DNA of 64,000 nucleotides from Prauserella_A oleivorans (GTDB lineage: Bacteria > Actinomycetota > Actinomycetes > Mycobacteriales > Pseudonocardiaceae). Location of the stretch: assembly GCF_042685745.1 (NCBI RefSeq), contig NZ_JBHUNT010000001.1, forward strand, positions 4,774,001-4,838,000, written 5' to 3'. Positions 1 to 8,304 of this stretch are shown one piece after another (position 1 is the stretch's first letter; each line of letters opens with the position of its first letter). A model generated the notes under the pieces. It saw only the letters and a list, made by a program, of their open reading frames with translations. It was not told the DNA's origin and did not search any database. Made by a program: the position numbers and the translations under genes.

Positions 1-159
1 GCCGCCCGCGGCGGTGATCCGGCCGACCACCGGCCGGGTGTCGGCGACGTCGAGCACCGCGACGGCGGCGCCGTCGGCGGCGAGCCGTTCGGCGGTCGCC
101 GCGCCGATCCCCTGCGCACCACCGGTGACGACGGCGACCTTGCCGCTCAGGCCGGACAC
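1..159 (-). CDS. SDR-family oxidoreductase, N-terminal part only
   Basis: This is the first 53 codons of a short-chain dehydrogenase; the rest lies beyond the window edge. The translation begins VSGLSGKVAVVTGG and carries the Rossmann cofactor motif TGGAQGIG followed by the usual first helix and the acidic LDVAD turn, which would favour NAD(H). The GTG start lies inside the end of the preceding epimerase-like gene (13-bp overlap), so it is the distal gene of the sugar operon. It probably oxidises or reduces a sugar or polyol intermediate; the substrate cannot be told. Confidence 0.8.
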   Translation of the reverse strand, partial: MSGLSGKVAVVTGGAQGIGAATAERLAADGAAVAVLDVADTRPVVGRITAAGG

Positions 160-1073
160 GTGCGCACCTCCACGTCGATCGTCAGCGTCGTCTCCTCGCC
201 CGGCCGCAAGGTGGTGAGCGGACCCAGCACCTCGCATTCGACGATGCGGGCGGGAGGGTCCAGCTCACCCAGCTCCGCGAGCGGTTCGGGCAGCGGGTGT
301 TCCAGCCACACCTCGACGCGCGAACCCTGGTCCGGGTACTCGGCGTCCGGGTCTACGGCGAACCGCTGCGTGAGGGTGGTGCCGTCGGCGGTGTGGGAGA
401 GCCAGCCGGTCGCGGCGGGGAAGCCGAGCTTGCCCACTACGTCCTGGTGCGGCACGAACGTCGCGTCGCCGCGCTGCTCCCACTCGGGGTAGCCGGTGCC
501 GGCGAGCAGGCGCGTCACGCGTTCCTCGCCCCCGACGTACGTGCCACCGTCGCCGTCGGCGGCGAGTTGCGTGACGTTCCAGAGCGCCCAGCGCACGTCG
601 CGGGCAGAGGTGTTGCGTGCCGAGAGGGTGAGCCGGTAGGTGTCCTCGTCGCGGCGCAGTGCGTACCGCCGGGTCAGCCGCAGACCGGTGCGCGGGTCGT
701 CGCCGCTGGTGAGCGTCACCGCCGCGGCACCGTCGTGTTCCTCGGTGGTGGCGGTGTAGGCGCCGGAGTCGAGGACCGGGTCGGGCGGACCTGCCCACTG
801 GTCGTCGCGCTCCCAGCCCTGTGGGGCGGGCCAAGTCTTGTCGCCGCCGTAGTTGACCCAGTCGCCGAGGCTGCCCGACACCGGCCGGTGCACATGCCCG
901 TCCCGGAAACGCAGGTCGGCGGTGAACAGCTCGGTGTTGCGCCACAACAGTTCCCGTCCGTCCTCAACGGACAGCGACAGGAGCCTGCCGCCGAGCGAGG
1001 GCACGATGCCGAGGCGCAGCCTTCCGTTGGAGAGCCACACCACGCGGGGGTCGCCGTCCTGCCAGGTGATCAC
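147..1073 (-). CDS. Aldose-epimerase-like / DUF4380-type protein
   Basis: A 308-residue, beta-rich protein with the look of the galactose mutarotase-like (beta-sandwich) superfamily: an early strand pair around LSNGRLRLGIVPSLGGRLLS, then WVNYGGDKTWPAPQGW, typical of DUF4380 proteins. It has no signal peptide, so it should act in the cytoplasm on a sugar or modified sugar. The GTG start is chosen because it overlaps the stop of the dehydrogenase upstream (GTGA, 4 bp); an open frame continues further upstream but only as a shadow of that gene. Its place in a sugar-uptake operon supports a role in interconverting anomers of the imported sugar. Exact activity unknown. Confidence 0.75.
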   Translation of the reverse strand: MITWQDGDPRVVWLSNGRLRLGIVPSLGGRLLSLSVEDGRELLWRNTELFTADLRFRDGHVHRPVSGSLGDWVNYGGDKTWPAPQGWERDDQWAGPPDPVLDSGAYTATTEEHDGAAAVTLTSGDDPRTGLRLTRRYALRRDEDTYRLTLSARNTSARDVRWALWNVTQLAADGDGGTYVGGEERVTRLLAGTGYPEWEQRGDATFVPHQDVVGKLGFPAATGWLSHTADGTTLTQRFAVDPDAEYPDQGSRVEVWLEHPLPEPLAELGELDPPARIVECEVLGPLTTLRPGEETTLTIDVEVRTCPA

Positions 1074-2158
1074 CGGTCCTGCTCCTCCCAGGGCAGGAGT
1101 ACCACCTTGCCCTTGCTGGCCCCGGCGGCGAGCCGGTACGCCTCGTCCGCCTTGGCGAGCGGGAACCGGTCGCTGACGATGCGCTCGGGACGCAGGCCCC
1201 AGCGGGCGAGGTTCACGGCGAGTTCCGCCATCGCGGGCAGCGACGTGACCCACGAGGCGTAGAGCGTGAGCTGCTTGTGCAAGAGGGCGTCCGAGACCTC
1301 GGTCTCCAAGGTGCCGCCCTCGCCGACGAGCGAGACGCGACCCCATTCGGCGGCGCCTGCGATGGCCGTGGACCGGCCCGCGCGAGAGCCGGAGCAATCG
1401 ATGGCGGTCAGCGCGCCCGGTGCGCCGAGCGCGTCGGCGACGAGCCCCGCGGTGGCCTCCGCGTCCGGTTCGGGGGCGAGGGTCGCGTCGAACACGCCGA
1501 GCCCGTCGGCCCACTCCCGGCGCTGCGGCGACACCTCGACGCCGACGACGCGCCGGGCTCCCATGCCCTTGCCGATCATGCCCGCGGCCAGCCCCACCGG
1601 CCCGAGGCCGACCACCAGCAGGTCACCGTCGCCGTTGACTCCGATGCGGCGCAGGCCCTCGTAGGCGGTGCCGAATCCGCACGCGATCAACGCGCCATCC
1701 ACATAGGACAGATCGTCGGGAAGCGGTACGCAGGTGGACTCCTCGGCGAGGAGGTAGTGGGCATGACCGCCGTCGCGCTGCCAGCCGTAGGACTCGCGCT
1801 CGGGCGAGGTGCAGCTGATGAAGTAGCCGCGGCGGCAGTTGTCACACAGCCCGCACCCGGCGATGTGGTAGACGATCACGCGGTCGCCGGCGCCGAAGCG
1901 ACGGCAGGCCGGCCCGGTCGCGACGATCCGGCCCGAGGGCTCATGCCCGGCGACCACGCCGCGGTAGGCGGGGCCGTCGACGCCGCGGTGTCCCTTGTGC
2001 TCGTGGTAGATGTAGCCGATGTCGGAGCCGCAGATGCCCGATGCGCCGACCTCGATCAGCACCTGTCCCGGCCCCGGCTCCGGCACGGCCAGCTCGCGCA
2101 GGACCGCGGTGGAGTCGCCCGGCAGGTACACACCGGTCATGTCGTGCTTCAGGCTCAT
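1070..2158 (-). CDS. Zinc-dependent alcohol/polyol dehydrogenase (MDR family)
   Basis: A 362-residue medium-chain dehydrogenase. The catalytic zinc ligands are visible as Cys43 (GICGSD) and GHE at 71-73. The structural zinc cysteines are at about 102, 105, 108 and 116 (CGLCDNC then C). The NAD-binding turn GLGPVGL is at 184-190. The family includes sorbitol, threonine and related sugar dehydrogenases. Starts and stops overlap both neighbours by 4 bp (ATGA upstream, GTGA downstream), so it is translated with the ABC permease and the epimerase-like protein. Likely oxidises the sugar or polyol imported by this operon. Confidence 0.88.
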   Translation of the reverse strand: MSLKHDMTGVYLPGDSTAVLRELAVPEPGPGQVLIEVGASGICGSDIGYIYHEHKGHRGVDGPAYRGVVAGHEPSGRIVATGPACRRFGAGDRVIVYHIAGCGLCDNCRRGYFISCTSPERESYGWQRDGGHAHYLLAEESTCVPLPDDLSYVDGALIACGFGTAYEGLRRIGVNGDGDLLVVGLGPVGLAAGMIGKGMGARRVVGVEVSPQRREWADGLGVFDATLAPEPDAEATAGLVADALGAPGALTAIDCSGSRAGRSTAIAGAAEWGRVSLVGEGGTLETEVSDALLHKQLTLYASWVTSLPAMAELAVNLARWGLRPERIVSDRFPLAKADEAYRLAAGASKGKVVLLPWEEQDR

Positions 2159-3162
2159 CAGGTCTCCCTCGTCGCGCGCGCCCGCTTGGTGATGACCACG
2201 TTGACCAGTACGGCGGCCACGATGATCACACCGCGCACCACGTTCTGGAGGAACGAGTTCACCCCGAGCAGCACGAGCCCGTTGCTGATCACGGTGATGA
2301 AACCGACACCGAGCAGGGTGCCCAGCATCGTGCCGCGCCCGCCGGCGAGCGCGGTGCCGCCGATCACCACGGCGGCGATCACGTCGAACTCCAGGCCGGA
2401 CGCGGCGCCACCGTTGCCGGAACCGAGGCGCGCGGCGAGCAGCACACCGGTGATGGCCGACAGCAGGCCGGTGGTGGCGAACAGCAACACCCGCACCCTG
2501 GAGAGGTTGATGCCGGCCATCCGGGCGGCCGGCGCGTTGCCGCCGACGGCGTACACGGACCGGCCGTAACCGGTGTAGCGGGCGACGTAGGCGAAGACGA
2601 AGAACAGCACCACCATCACGATCGCGGGCGTCGGGATGCCGAGGATCGAGCCACCGAGGGTATCCATCAGGCCGCTCGCGGGCAGCACCACCGGAAGCGC
2701 GTCGGTGAGGTAGAGACCGAGACCGCCGAGCGCGCTCCAGATGCCGAGCGTGGCGATGAACGACGGCACATCGAACCGGGCCCGCAGCCACCCTGCGAGC
2801 GCGCCCCACGCGGCGCCCGCGACGAGCGTGAGCAGGACGGCCAGCGGGATGCCGAGCCCCCATTCGGCGGCGCCCTTGGCGACGAGCACCGAGGAGAACG
2901 CGACGGCGGGGCCGATGCTGATGTCGATCTCGCCCGCGATGATCACGAGGGTGACGCCCCACGCGGCGATGCCGACGGTGGCGGCGTCGCGCAGCATGCC
3001 GAGCTGGTTGTCCAGGCTCAGGAAGCCGGCCGCCGTGCTGCCGAGGACGACGTAGAGCACGACGATCGCGGCGATCAGGCCGATCTCGTTGAGCGAACGG
3101 CCCGCGAAGGGCCTGCCCACGCGGCCGCGACGCTGCTGCGGCGTGGTCTGAGTAGTTGTCAT
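2158..3162 (-). CDS. Sugar ABC transporter permease (RbsC/XylH type)
   Basis: A 334-residue membrane protein with about eight to ten hydrophobic helices. It has the typical RbsC-family run GEIDISIGPAVAFSSV (residues about 72-87) and a C-terminal stretch FDVIAAVVIGGTALAGGRGT that contacts the ATPase. It forms the pore of a carbohydrate-uptake-2 (CUT2) transporter. The start follows the ATPase gene by about 20 bp and the stop overlaps the dehydrogenase start (ATGA). Only one permease gene is present, as is usual for CUT2 systems where it homodimerises. Confidence 0.93.
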   Translation of the reverse strand: MTTTQTTPQQRRGRVGRPFAGRSLNEIGLIAAIVVLYVVLGSTAAGFLSLDNQLGMLRDAATVGIAAWGVTLVIIAGEIDISIGPAVAFSSVLVAKGAAEWGLGIPLAVLLTLVAGAAWGALAGWLRARFDVPSFIATLGIWSALGGLGLYLTDALPVVLPASGLMDTLGGSILGIPTPAIVMVVLFFVFAYVARYTGYGRSVYAVGGNAPAARMAGINLSRVRVLLFATTGLLSAITGVLLAARLGSGNGGAASGLEFDVIAAVVIGGTALAGGRGTMLGTLLGVGFITVISNGLVLLGVNSFLQNVVRGVIIVAAVLVNVVITKRARATRET

Positions 3163-3184
3163 GGTGCTTCCTTGGGTCGAGGGG

Positions 3185-4750
3185 TCAGGCCGCCATCGCG
3201 GCGGAAAGCACGGAATCGGTGGTCAGCTCGCGCCCGGTCAGCTCCGCGGCGACGCGCCCGTCCCGCAGGGTCAGTACCCGGTCGCACACGAGAGGCAGTT
3301 CCTCCAGCTCGCCGGAGACGAAGACGATCGCGGCGCCGGCTTCGGCGAGCTCCCGCACGAGGCGGTAGATCTCGGCCTTGGCGTGGACGTCGACGCCGCG
3401 GGTCGGCTCGTCGAGCAGCAGGATGCGGCTGCCCGCGTGGAGCCAGCGGCCGATCACGGCCTTCTGCTGGTTGCCGCCGCTGAGGTTCACGATCGGAGTG
3501 CGCGCCGAGGCGGCGGCGATCGACAGCCGCCCGATGAGCCGCTCGGCGGCCCTGCGCACCAGGCCGGGCCGCACGGTGGGCCCGGAACTGACGGCGGAGA
3601 ACTTGGAGAGCACGAGGTTCTCGTCCACGCCGAGCAGCGGCACGACGCCCTCGTCCTTGCGGTCCTCGGGGGTCATCCCGACGCCGAGGCGCTTCATCAC
3701 CGCCGGGGTGGGGTGGGCGATCTCGGTGCCGTCGACGCTGATCGTGCCGCTGCGGGCGGGGTCGAACCCGGCGAGCGCGCGCAGCACCTCCGTGCGCCCG
3801 GAGCCCATGAGCCCGCCGATGCCGAGCACCTCGCCGGCGTGCAGGTCGAACGACACGTCGAGCACTTTCGGCGGCACGGCCAGCCCGCGCACCGACAGCA
3901 GTGGCGTGCCGTCGCGGTCCACGTCGCGTGCGGGCGGGCGCTCGGCGGCCTTCGCGGTGTCGCCGAGCATGAGCGAGATGATGGTGGCCGTGTCGGCGTC
4001 GCCGACGTCGACGGTGTCGACGATCCGCCCGTCGCGCATCACGGTGGCGCTGTGGGCGATGCGGCGGATCTCCTCGAGCCGGTGGCTGACGTAGAGCACG
4101 GCGACCCCGGCCGAGGCGATGCGGGTGACGGTCTCCAGCACCACGTCCACCTCGGCGGCGGCGAGCGCGCTGGTGGGCTCGTCGAGGATGAGCAGCCGAG
4201 GCTGTTCTCGCACGGCGCGGCAGATCTCGACGAGCTGCCTGCTCGCCAGCGACAGCGAGCCGACGGGCGCGGCGGGATCGATGTCGAGGCCCAGCCGCGC
4301 GAAGACCTCGGCGGCACCGGACCGCATCCCGGCGTAGTCGACGGCGCCGCCCTTGCGCGGCCAGCGGCCGAGGTAGAGGTTCTCGGCGACGCTCAGCTCC
4401 GACACCAGGCTCAGCTCCTGGTGCACCGTGTTGATGCCGAGCTCCGCCGCCCGGCGCACACCGCCGTCGCCGAGCTTCTCCCCCGCCACGGCCACGGTTC
4501 CGGTGTCGGGACGCTCCACTCCGGACACCACGCGGATGAGCGTGGACTTCCCGGCGCCGTTGCGGCCGAGCAGCGCCCGGACCTCCCCGGCGCGGATGGA
4601 TAGGTGGGCGTCGGTGAGCGCGCGCACGCCCGGGTAGTGCTTGGTGACGCCGTCGACCACGATCACGGTCGAGCCGCTGGCGACATCGGCAGCCACTGCT
4701 TCTCCTTCACTCGTCCGGTTCGGGTTTTGCACCTGCGCGGTGTCGGTCAC
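3185..4750 (-). CDS. Sugar ABC transporter ATPase with two nucleotide domains (RbsA/MglA type)
   Basis: A 521-residue double ATPase. The first domain has Walker A GRNGAGKST near residue 63 and Walker B LLILDEPTS. The second has a degenerate Walker A (GLMGSGRTE), the signature LSGGNQQK and Walker B LLLDEPTRG. This arrangement, with the second P-loop lacking GK, is normal for CUT2 transporters. It powers the neighbouring permease. The gene overlaps the lipoprotein gene by 4 bp (ATGA), which fits one operon. Confidence 0.95.
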   Translation of the reverse strand: MTDTAQVQNPNRTSEGEAVAADVASGSTVIVVDGVTKHYPGVRALTDAHLSIRAGEVRALLGRNGAGKSTLIRVVSGVERPDTGTVAVAGEKLGDGGVRRAAELGINTVHQELSLVSELSVAENLYLGRWPRKGGAVDYAGMRSGAAEVFARLGLDIDPAAPVGSLSLASRQLVEICRAVREQPRLLILDEPTSALAAAEVDVVLETVTRIASAGVAVLYVSHRLEEIRRIAHSATVMRDGRIVDTVDVGDADTATIISLMLGDTAKAAERPPARDVDRDGTPLLSVRGLAVPPKVLDVSFDLHAGEVLGIGGLMGSGRTEVLRALAGFDPARSGTISVDGTEIAHPTPAVMKRLGVGMTPEDRKDEGVVPLLGVDENLVLSKFSAVSSGPTVRPGLVRRAAERLIGRLSIAAASARTPIVNLSGGNQQKAVIGRWLHAGSRILLLDEPTRGVDVHAKAEIYRLVRELAEAGAAIVFVSGELEELPLVCDRVLTLRDGRVAAELTGRELTTDSVLSAAMAA

Positions 4751-5739
4751 GGCACACCGTCCGGGTGCGCGCGCAGCCAGGCGGAGCCATCCTCGGGCGT
4801 GGCGTAGAGATCGATCGGCGCGGGCACGACGGTGTAGTCGGTCAGCTCGCCGGTGCGGACCTGGTCGGCCGAGCGGGCCGCGAGCTTGCCGACGGCGATG
4901 CCGGAGATGTCCACGACGCCCTTGAGCACGTCCTCGGCGGCGAGCGCCTGTGCGGCCTCGGTGGACATGTCACTGCCGAACACGACGGTCTGGCCGACCT
5001 TGCCGCGGGCCTGCACGGCGCGGACGGCGCCCATCGTCGCGCCGCCGGCCTCGCCGTAGAAGGCGTCCAGGTCGGGGTTGGCGGTGAGGATGCGCTCGGC
5101 CACGTCCACGGCCTCGTCGATCGTCGCGCCCTCCTGGTTGGCGACGATCTTCGCGCCGGGCAGCTTGGCGTGCAGGGCCTGTTCGAAGCCGTGCCGCCGG
5201 TCGATGCAGACCTCGACGAACTCGCAGTTCACCACAGCGATCTTCGGCTCCCGGTTGCCGACCGAGAGGAAGTACTCGGCTGCCCGCTCCCCGAGGAGGC
5301 TGCCGAAGCGCACGGGGTCGCCGAGCACGTACGCGGACACGTACTGCCGGGCGGCTTCCTCGGCGATGCACGTGTTGTAGCAGATCACCGGGATGCCGCT
5401 CTCGTGCGCGAGCTCGATGGCGGGCACCGAGGCCGTGGCCGAGGCGGGCGAGAGGATCAGCGCGTCGACCTTCGCGGCGCTGACCTGGTCGATGAACGTG
5501 CTCTCCTTCGAGGCGTCGCCCTGCGCGTTGAGCTGGAGCAGTTGCGGCGAGCGGCCGAGCGCCTCCGCCTCCTGTTGCATGCCGACGCGGACTCCGGCGT
5601 AGAAGCCCTGTGCGTCCATGTAGACGACGCCGAAGCGGCCGTTCTCCCCGACCTTGCCGCCGCAGGCGGCCACCAAGGCGAGCAGCACCACCGCCGCCAG
5701 CACCAGACCTGCCCGGCCACGACGCCTCGTTGCGCCCAT
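4747..5739 (-). CDS. Sugar-binding lipoprotein of the ABC transporter
   Basis: A 330-residue periplasmic-binding-protein-like lipoprotein (type 1 fold, ribose/xylose class). It starts MGATRRRGRAG, followed by a hydrophobic stretch and lipobox LVAAC with the lipidated Cys at about 26. The ATG at 5739 is preferred over the longer frame because GAGGAG lies just upstream and a signal peptide follows at once. Residues such as DALILSPASATASVPA match the hinge region of the family. It is the first gene of the operon and sets its specificity. The ligand is not recognisable; the downstream enzymes suggest a sugar or polyol. Confidence 0.92.
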   Translation of the reverse strand: MGATRRRGRAGLVLAAVVLLALVAACGGKVGENGRFGVVYMDAQGFYAGVRVGMQQEAEALGRSPQLLQLNAQGDASKESTFIDQVSAAKVDALILSPASATASVPAIELAHESGIPVICYNTCIAEEAARQYVSAYVLGDPVRFGSLLGERAAEYFLSVGNREPKIAVVNCEFVEVCIDRRHGFEQALHAKLPGAKIVANQEGATIDEAVDVAERILTANPDLDAFYGEAGGATMGAVRAVQARGKVGQTVVFGSDMSTEAAQALAAEDVLKGVVDISGIAVGKLAARSADQVRTGELTDYTVVPAPIDLYATPEDGSAWLRAHPDGVP

Positions 5740-5794
5740 CTGGTTCTCCTCGAGCCTCACGATTCGGCTGCCCCGGAGCGGGCGCCGTGCGCAC

Positions 5795-5823
5795 AGTCTG
5801 GATCGCCGTGGATCTTGTGTCAA
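5795..5823 (-). promoter_or_regulatory. Promoter of the sugar ABC operon
   Basis: On the minus strand TTGACA (5823-5818) and CAGACT (5800-5795) are separated by 17 bp. This gives a start of transcription near 5788 and a leader of about 50 nt before the lipoprotein ATG. The -35 is a perfect sigma-70 hexamer; the -10 is a weak match. Confidence 0.55.
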
Positions 5824-5824
5824 G

Positions 5825-5841
5825 ATTAATTAATAATTAAT
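5825..5841. promoter_or_regulatory. AT-rich palindromic operator
   Basis: ATTAATTA and TAATTAAT form a perfect 8-bp inverted repeat around a single A. It abuts the -35 box of the sugar operon promoter and stands out in GC-rich DNA. It is a probable binding site for the operon's regulator, perhaps of the ROK or LacI type; that assignment is a guess. No such regulator gene lies in the window. Confidence 0.6.
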
Positions 5842-6187
5842 GACGTAGGGTCATCGAGGGCGGCAACGAACCGCTTGTCCGGGGACGCCGGCATCGGGCA
5901 TTTGCGCCCGGCTTCGACCTACCAGGCGTACACGCGGCGTGCGCGACTCGGCCGATACCAGCCCGAGGTCCGCCTGCACCCCGTGCCGGTCGCTACCGAA
6001 CAGCGGCGCGGGCCACCGCGGGCGCGGGTGAACTGCAGATCATCGCGCAACGCCGCCTGCTCGTCCGCTCGGCCAATGCATTTGCCCGCCGGCTCGACGC
6101 GCAGGCCGTGGTGACCGGCGACCGGCGTGCTGTTCTCTCGGGCGATGCCGTGGCGCGACGGCGAACCGCCTTGCTCCGTGCCGGACC
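5842..6187. other. Gene-free stretch
   Basis: No convincing gene. Around 6010-6187 the plus strand could be read as a decayed protein (RRLLVRSANAFARRLDAQAV, then TGDR), faintly like a PP-loop sulfurtransferase. It has no start, no stop context and no ribosome site. It may be remnant sequence from the same rearrangement that left the L31-L32 relic. Confidence 0.35.
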
Positions 6188-6265
6188 GGGATTCGGCGCA
6201 TCATGGATTCCGCAGGACGGGCCGAGGTTCCACCGGCGCTACCGACAACGAGGAGGCACGACATC
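6188..6265 (+). pseudogene. Remnant of the 3' end of a zinc-independent rpmE (L31)
   Basis: This stretch aligns with the last third of the intact L31 gene at 10557-10814. The DNA for RRIMD, for FHRRY and for QRGG can be matched by eye, for example TTCCACCGGCGCTAC in both copies. A net 2-nt loss between the MD and FH parts shifts the frame (MDSAG is in one frame, FHRRYRQRGG in another), and no full-length L31 can be read. It sits directly before an L32-like copy, just as L31 precedes L32 in the intact cluster, so it is the remains of a duplicated rpmE-rpmF pair. Confidence 0.7.
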
Positions 6266-6424
6266 ATGGCCGTTCCGGAGCAGAGGTTGTCCCCCGCCAC
6301 CACGCGCAAGCGCCGCTGCCAGTGCCCGGCGACGGCACCGGGTCTCGTGCCCGGCACCGCCGACCGCGGGCGCACACTCGTCGCCCGGCGGCCTGTTGCC
6401 TGCTCCCGGCGGTACGGGCAATGA
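6266..6424 (+). pseudogene. Diverged duplicate of rpmF (L32), open but decayed
   Basis: An open frame of 52 codons, exactly the length of the intact L32 gene at 10814-10972. It shares 28 of 52 residues by my ungapped comparison: it begins MAVP and ends RRYGQ. It has lost most of the basic core, including the tryptophan and the ITINGERR loop, and has gained cysteines (CQC). GAGGAG precedes the ATG. Its stop overlaps the methyltransferase start (ATGA), so it could still serve to couple translation. I call it a pseudogene because conserved L32 positions are gone; a divergent functional paralogue is possible. Confidence 0.65.
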
Positions 6425-7227
6425 ATCCCGACCAGGCCGGCGGCGTGTTCACCGCGGCACGCCAGGAGTTCGCGCGGTGGTCGGCCCGGCTGTGGCGGCC
6501 ACTCGGGGAAATCGCCACCGGCCTCGCCCGGCCGATGCCCGGCGAGCACGTGCTCGACGCCTGCTGCGGCGCCGGCGCCTCGGCGATCCCCGCCGCACTC
6601 GCGGTCGGCCCGTCGGGCGCCGTGGACGCCGTCGATGTCGCCGAGGGCCTGCTCGCCGAAGGACGACGGGAAGCCGCGGCGCTCGCCGTGCCGCAGCTTC
6701 GGTTCCTCCAGGCCGACGTGCTCACCTGGGACGGCGGCCCCTACGACCTCGTCCAGTGCTGTTATGGCGTGTTCTTCTTCCCGGACATGGACGCGGGGGC
6801 GGCCCGATTGATCGGCCTCCTCCGTCCTGGCGGGCGTTTCGCGGTCACCACCTGGCTCGCCGGAGGCATGGCCGACCTCGTCCCGATCGGCCGCGCCGCC
6901 GCGGCGCCGGAACGTCCCGAACTGGCCGAGGCACCGCGCGATCCGGGTCCCTCCGCACGGATCGACACCCCCGACAAGCTGCGTGAGTGGCTCTCCACAC
7001 TCGGCCTCCACGGCGTCACGGTGCATCTCGCTCGATTCACGCAGCCCCTGCAGCCCGACGACTGGTGGACCTTCCTCCTCGGCTCCAGCATGCGGGGCTT
7101 CGTCGCGGGTCTGCCCGACGACGCGTTGCACCGCGTGCGTTCGCGCTTCCTCGACGCCCTCGCGCGCGACGGCCGCGACACGCTCGACGCCAGCACCATC
7201 GTGGGTATCGGACACCGACCCGCCTGA
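6421..7227 (+). CDS. Class I SAM-dependent methyltransferase
   Basis: A 268-residue protein with methyltransferase motif I (VLDACCGAGASAIPAA, about residues 41-56), an acidic motif II (VDAVDVAEG) and a post-motif LLRPGGRFAVTTW typical of the Methyltransf_11/25 families. The ATG at 6421 overlaps the stop of the L32-like frame. The family acts on varied small molecules such as quinones or phenolics; nothing nearby fixes the substrate. Its coupling to a ruined ribosomal gene pair suggests it was once the tail gene of a duplicated zinc-response cluster. Confidence 0.8.
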   Translation: MNPDQAGGVFTAARQEFARWSARLWRPLGEIATGLARPMPGEHVLDACCGAGASAIPAALAVGPSGAVDAVDVAEGLLAEGRREAAALAVPQLRFLQADVLTWDGGPYDLVQCCYGVFFFPDMDAGAARLIGLLRPGGRFAVTTWLAGGMADLVPIGRAAAAPERPELAEAPRDPGPSARIDTPDKLREWLSTLGLHGVTVHLARFTQPLQPDDWWTFLLGSSMRGFVAGLPDDALHRVRSRFLDALARDGRDTLDASTIVGIGHRPA

Positions 7228-7410
7228 ACCTCGTGCTGCCCGGCGGCCTCGGCCGCGCGGCGGGTCATGGTCCTGGCGGCGCTCGAGGAGTGTCGCACCG
7301 AGCTCCCCGTCGCGTCGACGTGGCCGGAACCGCGGATCACCACGCCCGAACCGGTGTTCGCCGTCGTACCACGTGCTCCCGATCCGGTCCGGCCCTCGTG
7401 GTGATCGGCC

Positions 7411-7680
7411 TCAGAACGTTCCCGCGAGCCCTCGGGAACCGACCGCGGTGCCGGCGCGGGGCACCGTGAACGTCAACGGTGCGAACGGCTCACCCGCCGG
7501 GTACACATCACCGAAATGCTCGACGCCTTCGGCGGCCAGGCGAACGTCGGCCGCGTCCCACCGCTCGACGCCGTCAGCGGTCCGCCGACCGGTGACGGAG
7601 AAGGTGACGAGCCGGGACCGCCGACCGCCCGCGACAGCGTGGTTCACGACCGTCGCGTTCATCCAGTTGATCGCCGCCAT
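7411..7680 (-). CDS. Doubtful small ORF, unknown
   Basis: An 89-codon minus-strand frame (MAAINWMNATVVNHAVAG...). It has a plausible beta-rich composition in its last 80 residues (VYPAGEPFAPLTFTVP). There is no clear ribosome site, and its start shares a CCATGG with the oppositely directed frame at 7679. It may be a gene fragment or chance coding. I recognise no family. Confidence 0.25.
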   Translation of the reverse strand: MAAINWMNATVVNHAVAGGRRSRLVTFSVTGRRTADGVERWDAADVRLAAEGVEHFGDVYPAGEPFAPLTFTVPRAGTAVGSRGLAGTF

Positions 7681-8083
7681 GGACCGGGACGGCGAGATCG
7701 ATCGGCAGATCCGGGGCAAGCGCACGTACCGCATCTCGGCGAGCCGGGCCACGCAGCTCGCGGCCACGCCGGCACCGGAGCTGCCAGGGGGTGTCACGGT
7801 GCCTGCGCAGGAGGCCATTGTTCAGGAGCACGGCATGCTCCGGATCGACTACGACAAGCTGGCGCGTGCGCTGATCCGGCAATTGTGCGGTGCCGGCGCC
7901 GGCGGGGTGGACTCGCAGCAGGAGAATGCCGCGGACATCGAATCGCTGCGCGCGGAGCGGGACCGGATGGCCCAGGAACGCAACGACTACGCCGAACGCC
8001 TCCACAAGGCCCGCATTCAGCTCGATGAGCTCCTCGGCGGCGCGGCGGAAAATCCCGAACGCCAGGCCGAGATCAGCGCTTGA
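7679..8083 (+). CDS. Hypothetical protein with winged-helix-like start and coiled coil
   Basis: A 134-residue frame. The first 20 residues (DGEIDRQIRGKRTYRIS) resemble the wing of a winged-helix DNA-binding domain. The last 50 residues (SLRAERDRMAQERNDYAERL) are a charged heptad pattern that should form a coiled coil. No good ribosome site is seen at the ATG, and the open frame extends upstream through VAFIQLIAAM, so the true start may be earlier or the gene may be a fragment. Function unknown. Confidence 0.45.
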   Translation: MDRDGEIDRQIRGKRTYRISASRATQLAATPAPELPGGVTVPAQEAIVQEHGMLRIDYDKLARALIRQLCGAGAGGVDSQQENAADIESLRAERDRMAQERNDYAERLHKARIQLDELLGGAAENPERQAEISA

Positions 8084-8304
8084 CCTGGCCGGATGACGTT
8101 GGCTTCATTCAAGCGACACGGAAATGAGAAGGCGCAGGCCCCGACGATCTTGTGAAGGAGACCGTCTGACCTCCCTTGTCCGCCTGGCTTCCGCGGCGTG
8201 TCGTCTGTTGGAGAGACGGGAGCCTCTGTGCCACGGCGGGCGCGAGCGCGGCACCGTGAGGCGTCGGCGGCACCGAACTCGCAGCCACTCGCGCGGCCGC
8301 GGGC
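8084..8304. other. Gene-free stretch
   Basis: Nothing recognisable on either strand. It separates the hypothetical gene from the 3' end of the S18 gene (convergent). No strong terminator hairpin was seen. Confidence 0.4.

Noticed and set aside
6010..6187. Further L31 or CobW homology upstream of the L31 remnant
   Set aside because: Only scattered residues match and a PP-loop-like reading fits as well; I limited the remnant to 6188-6265 where the DNA match is visible.
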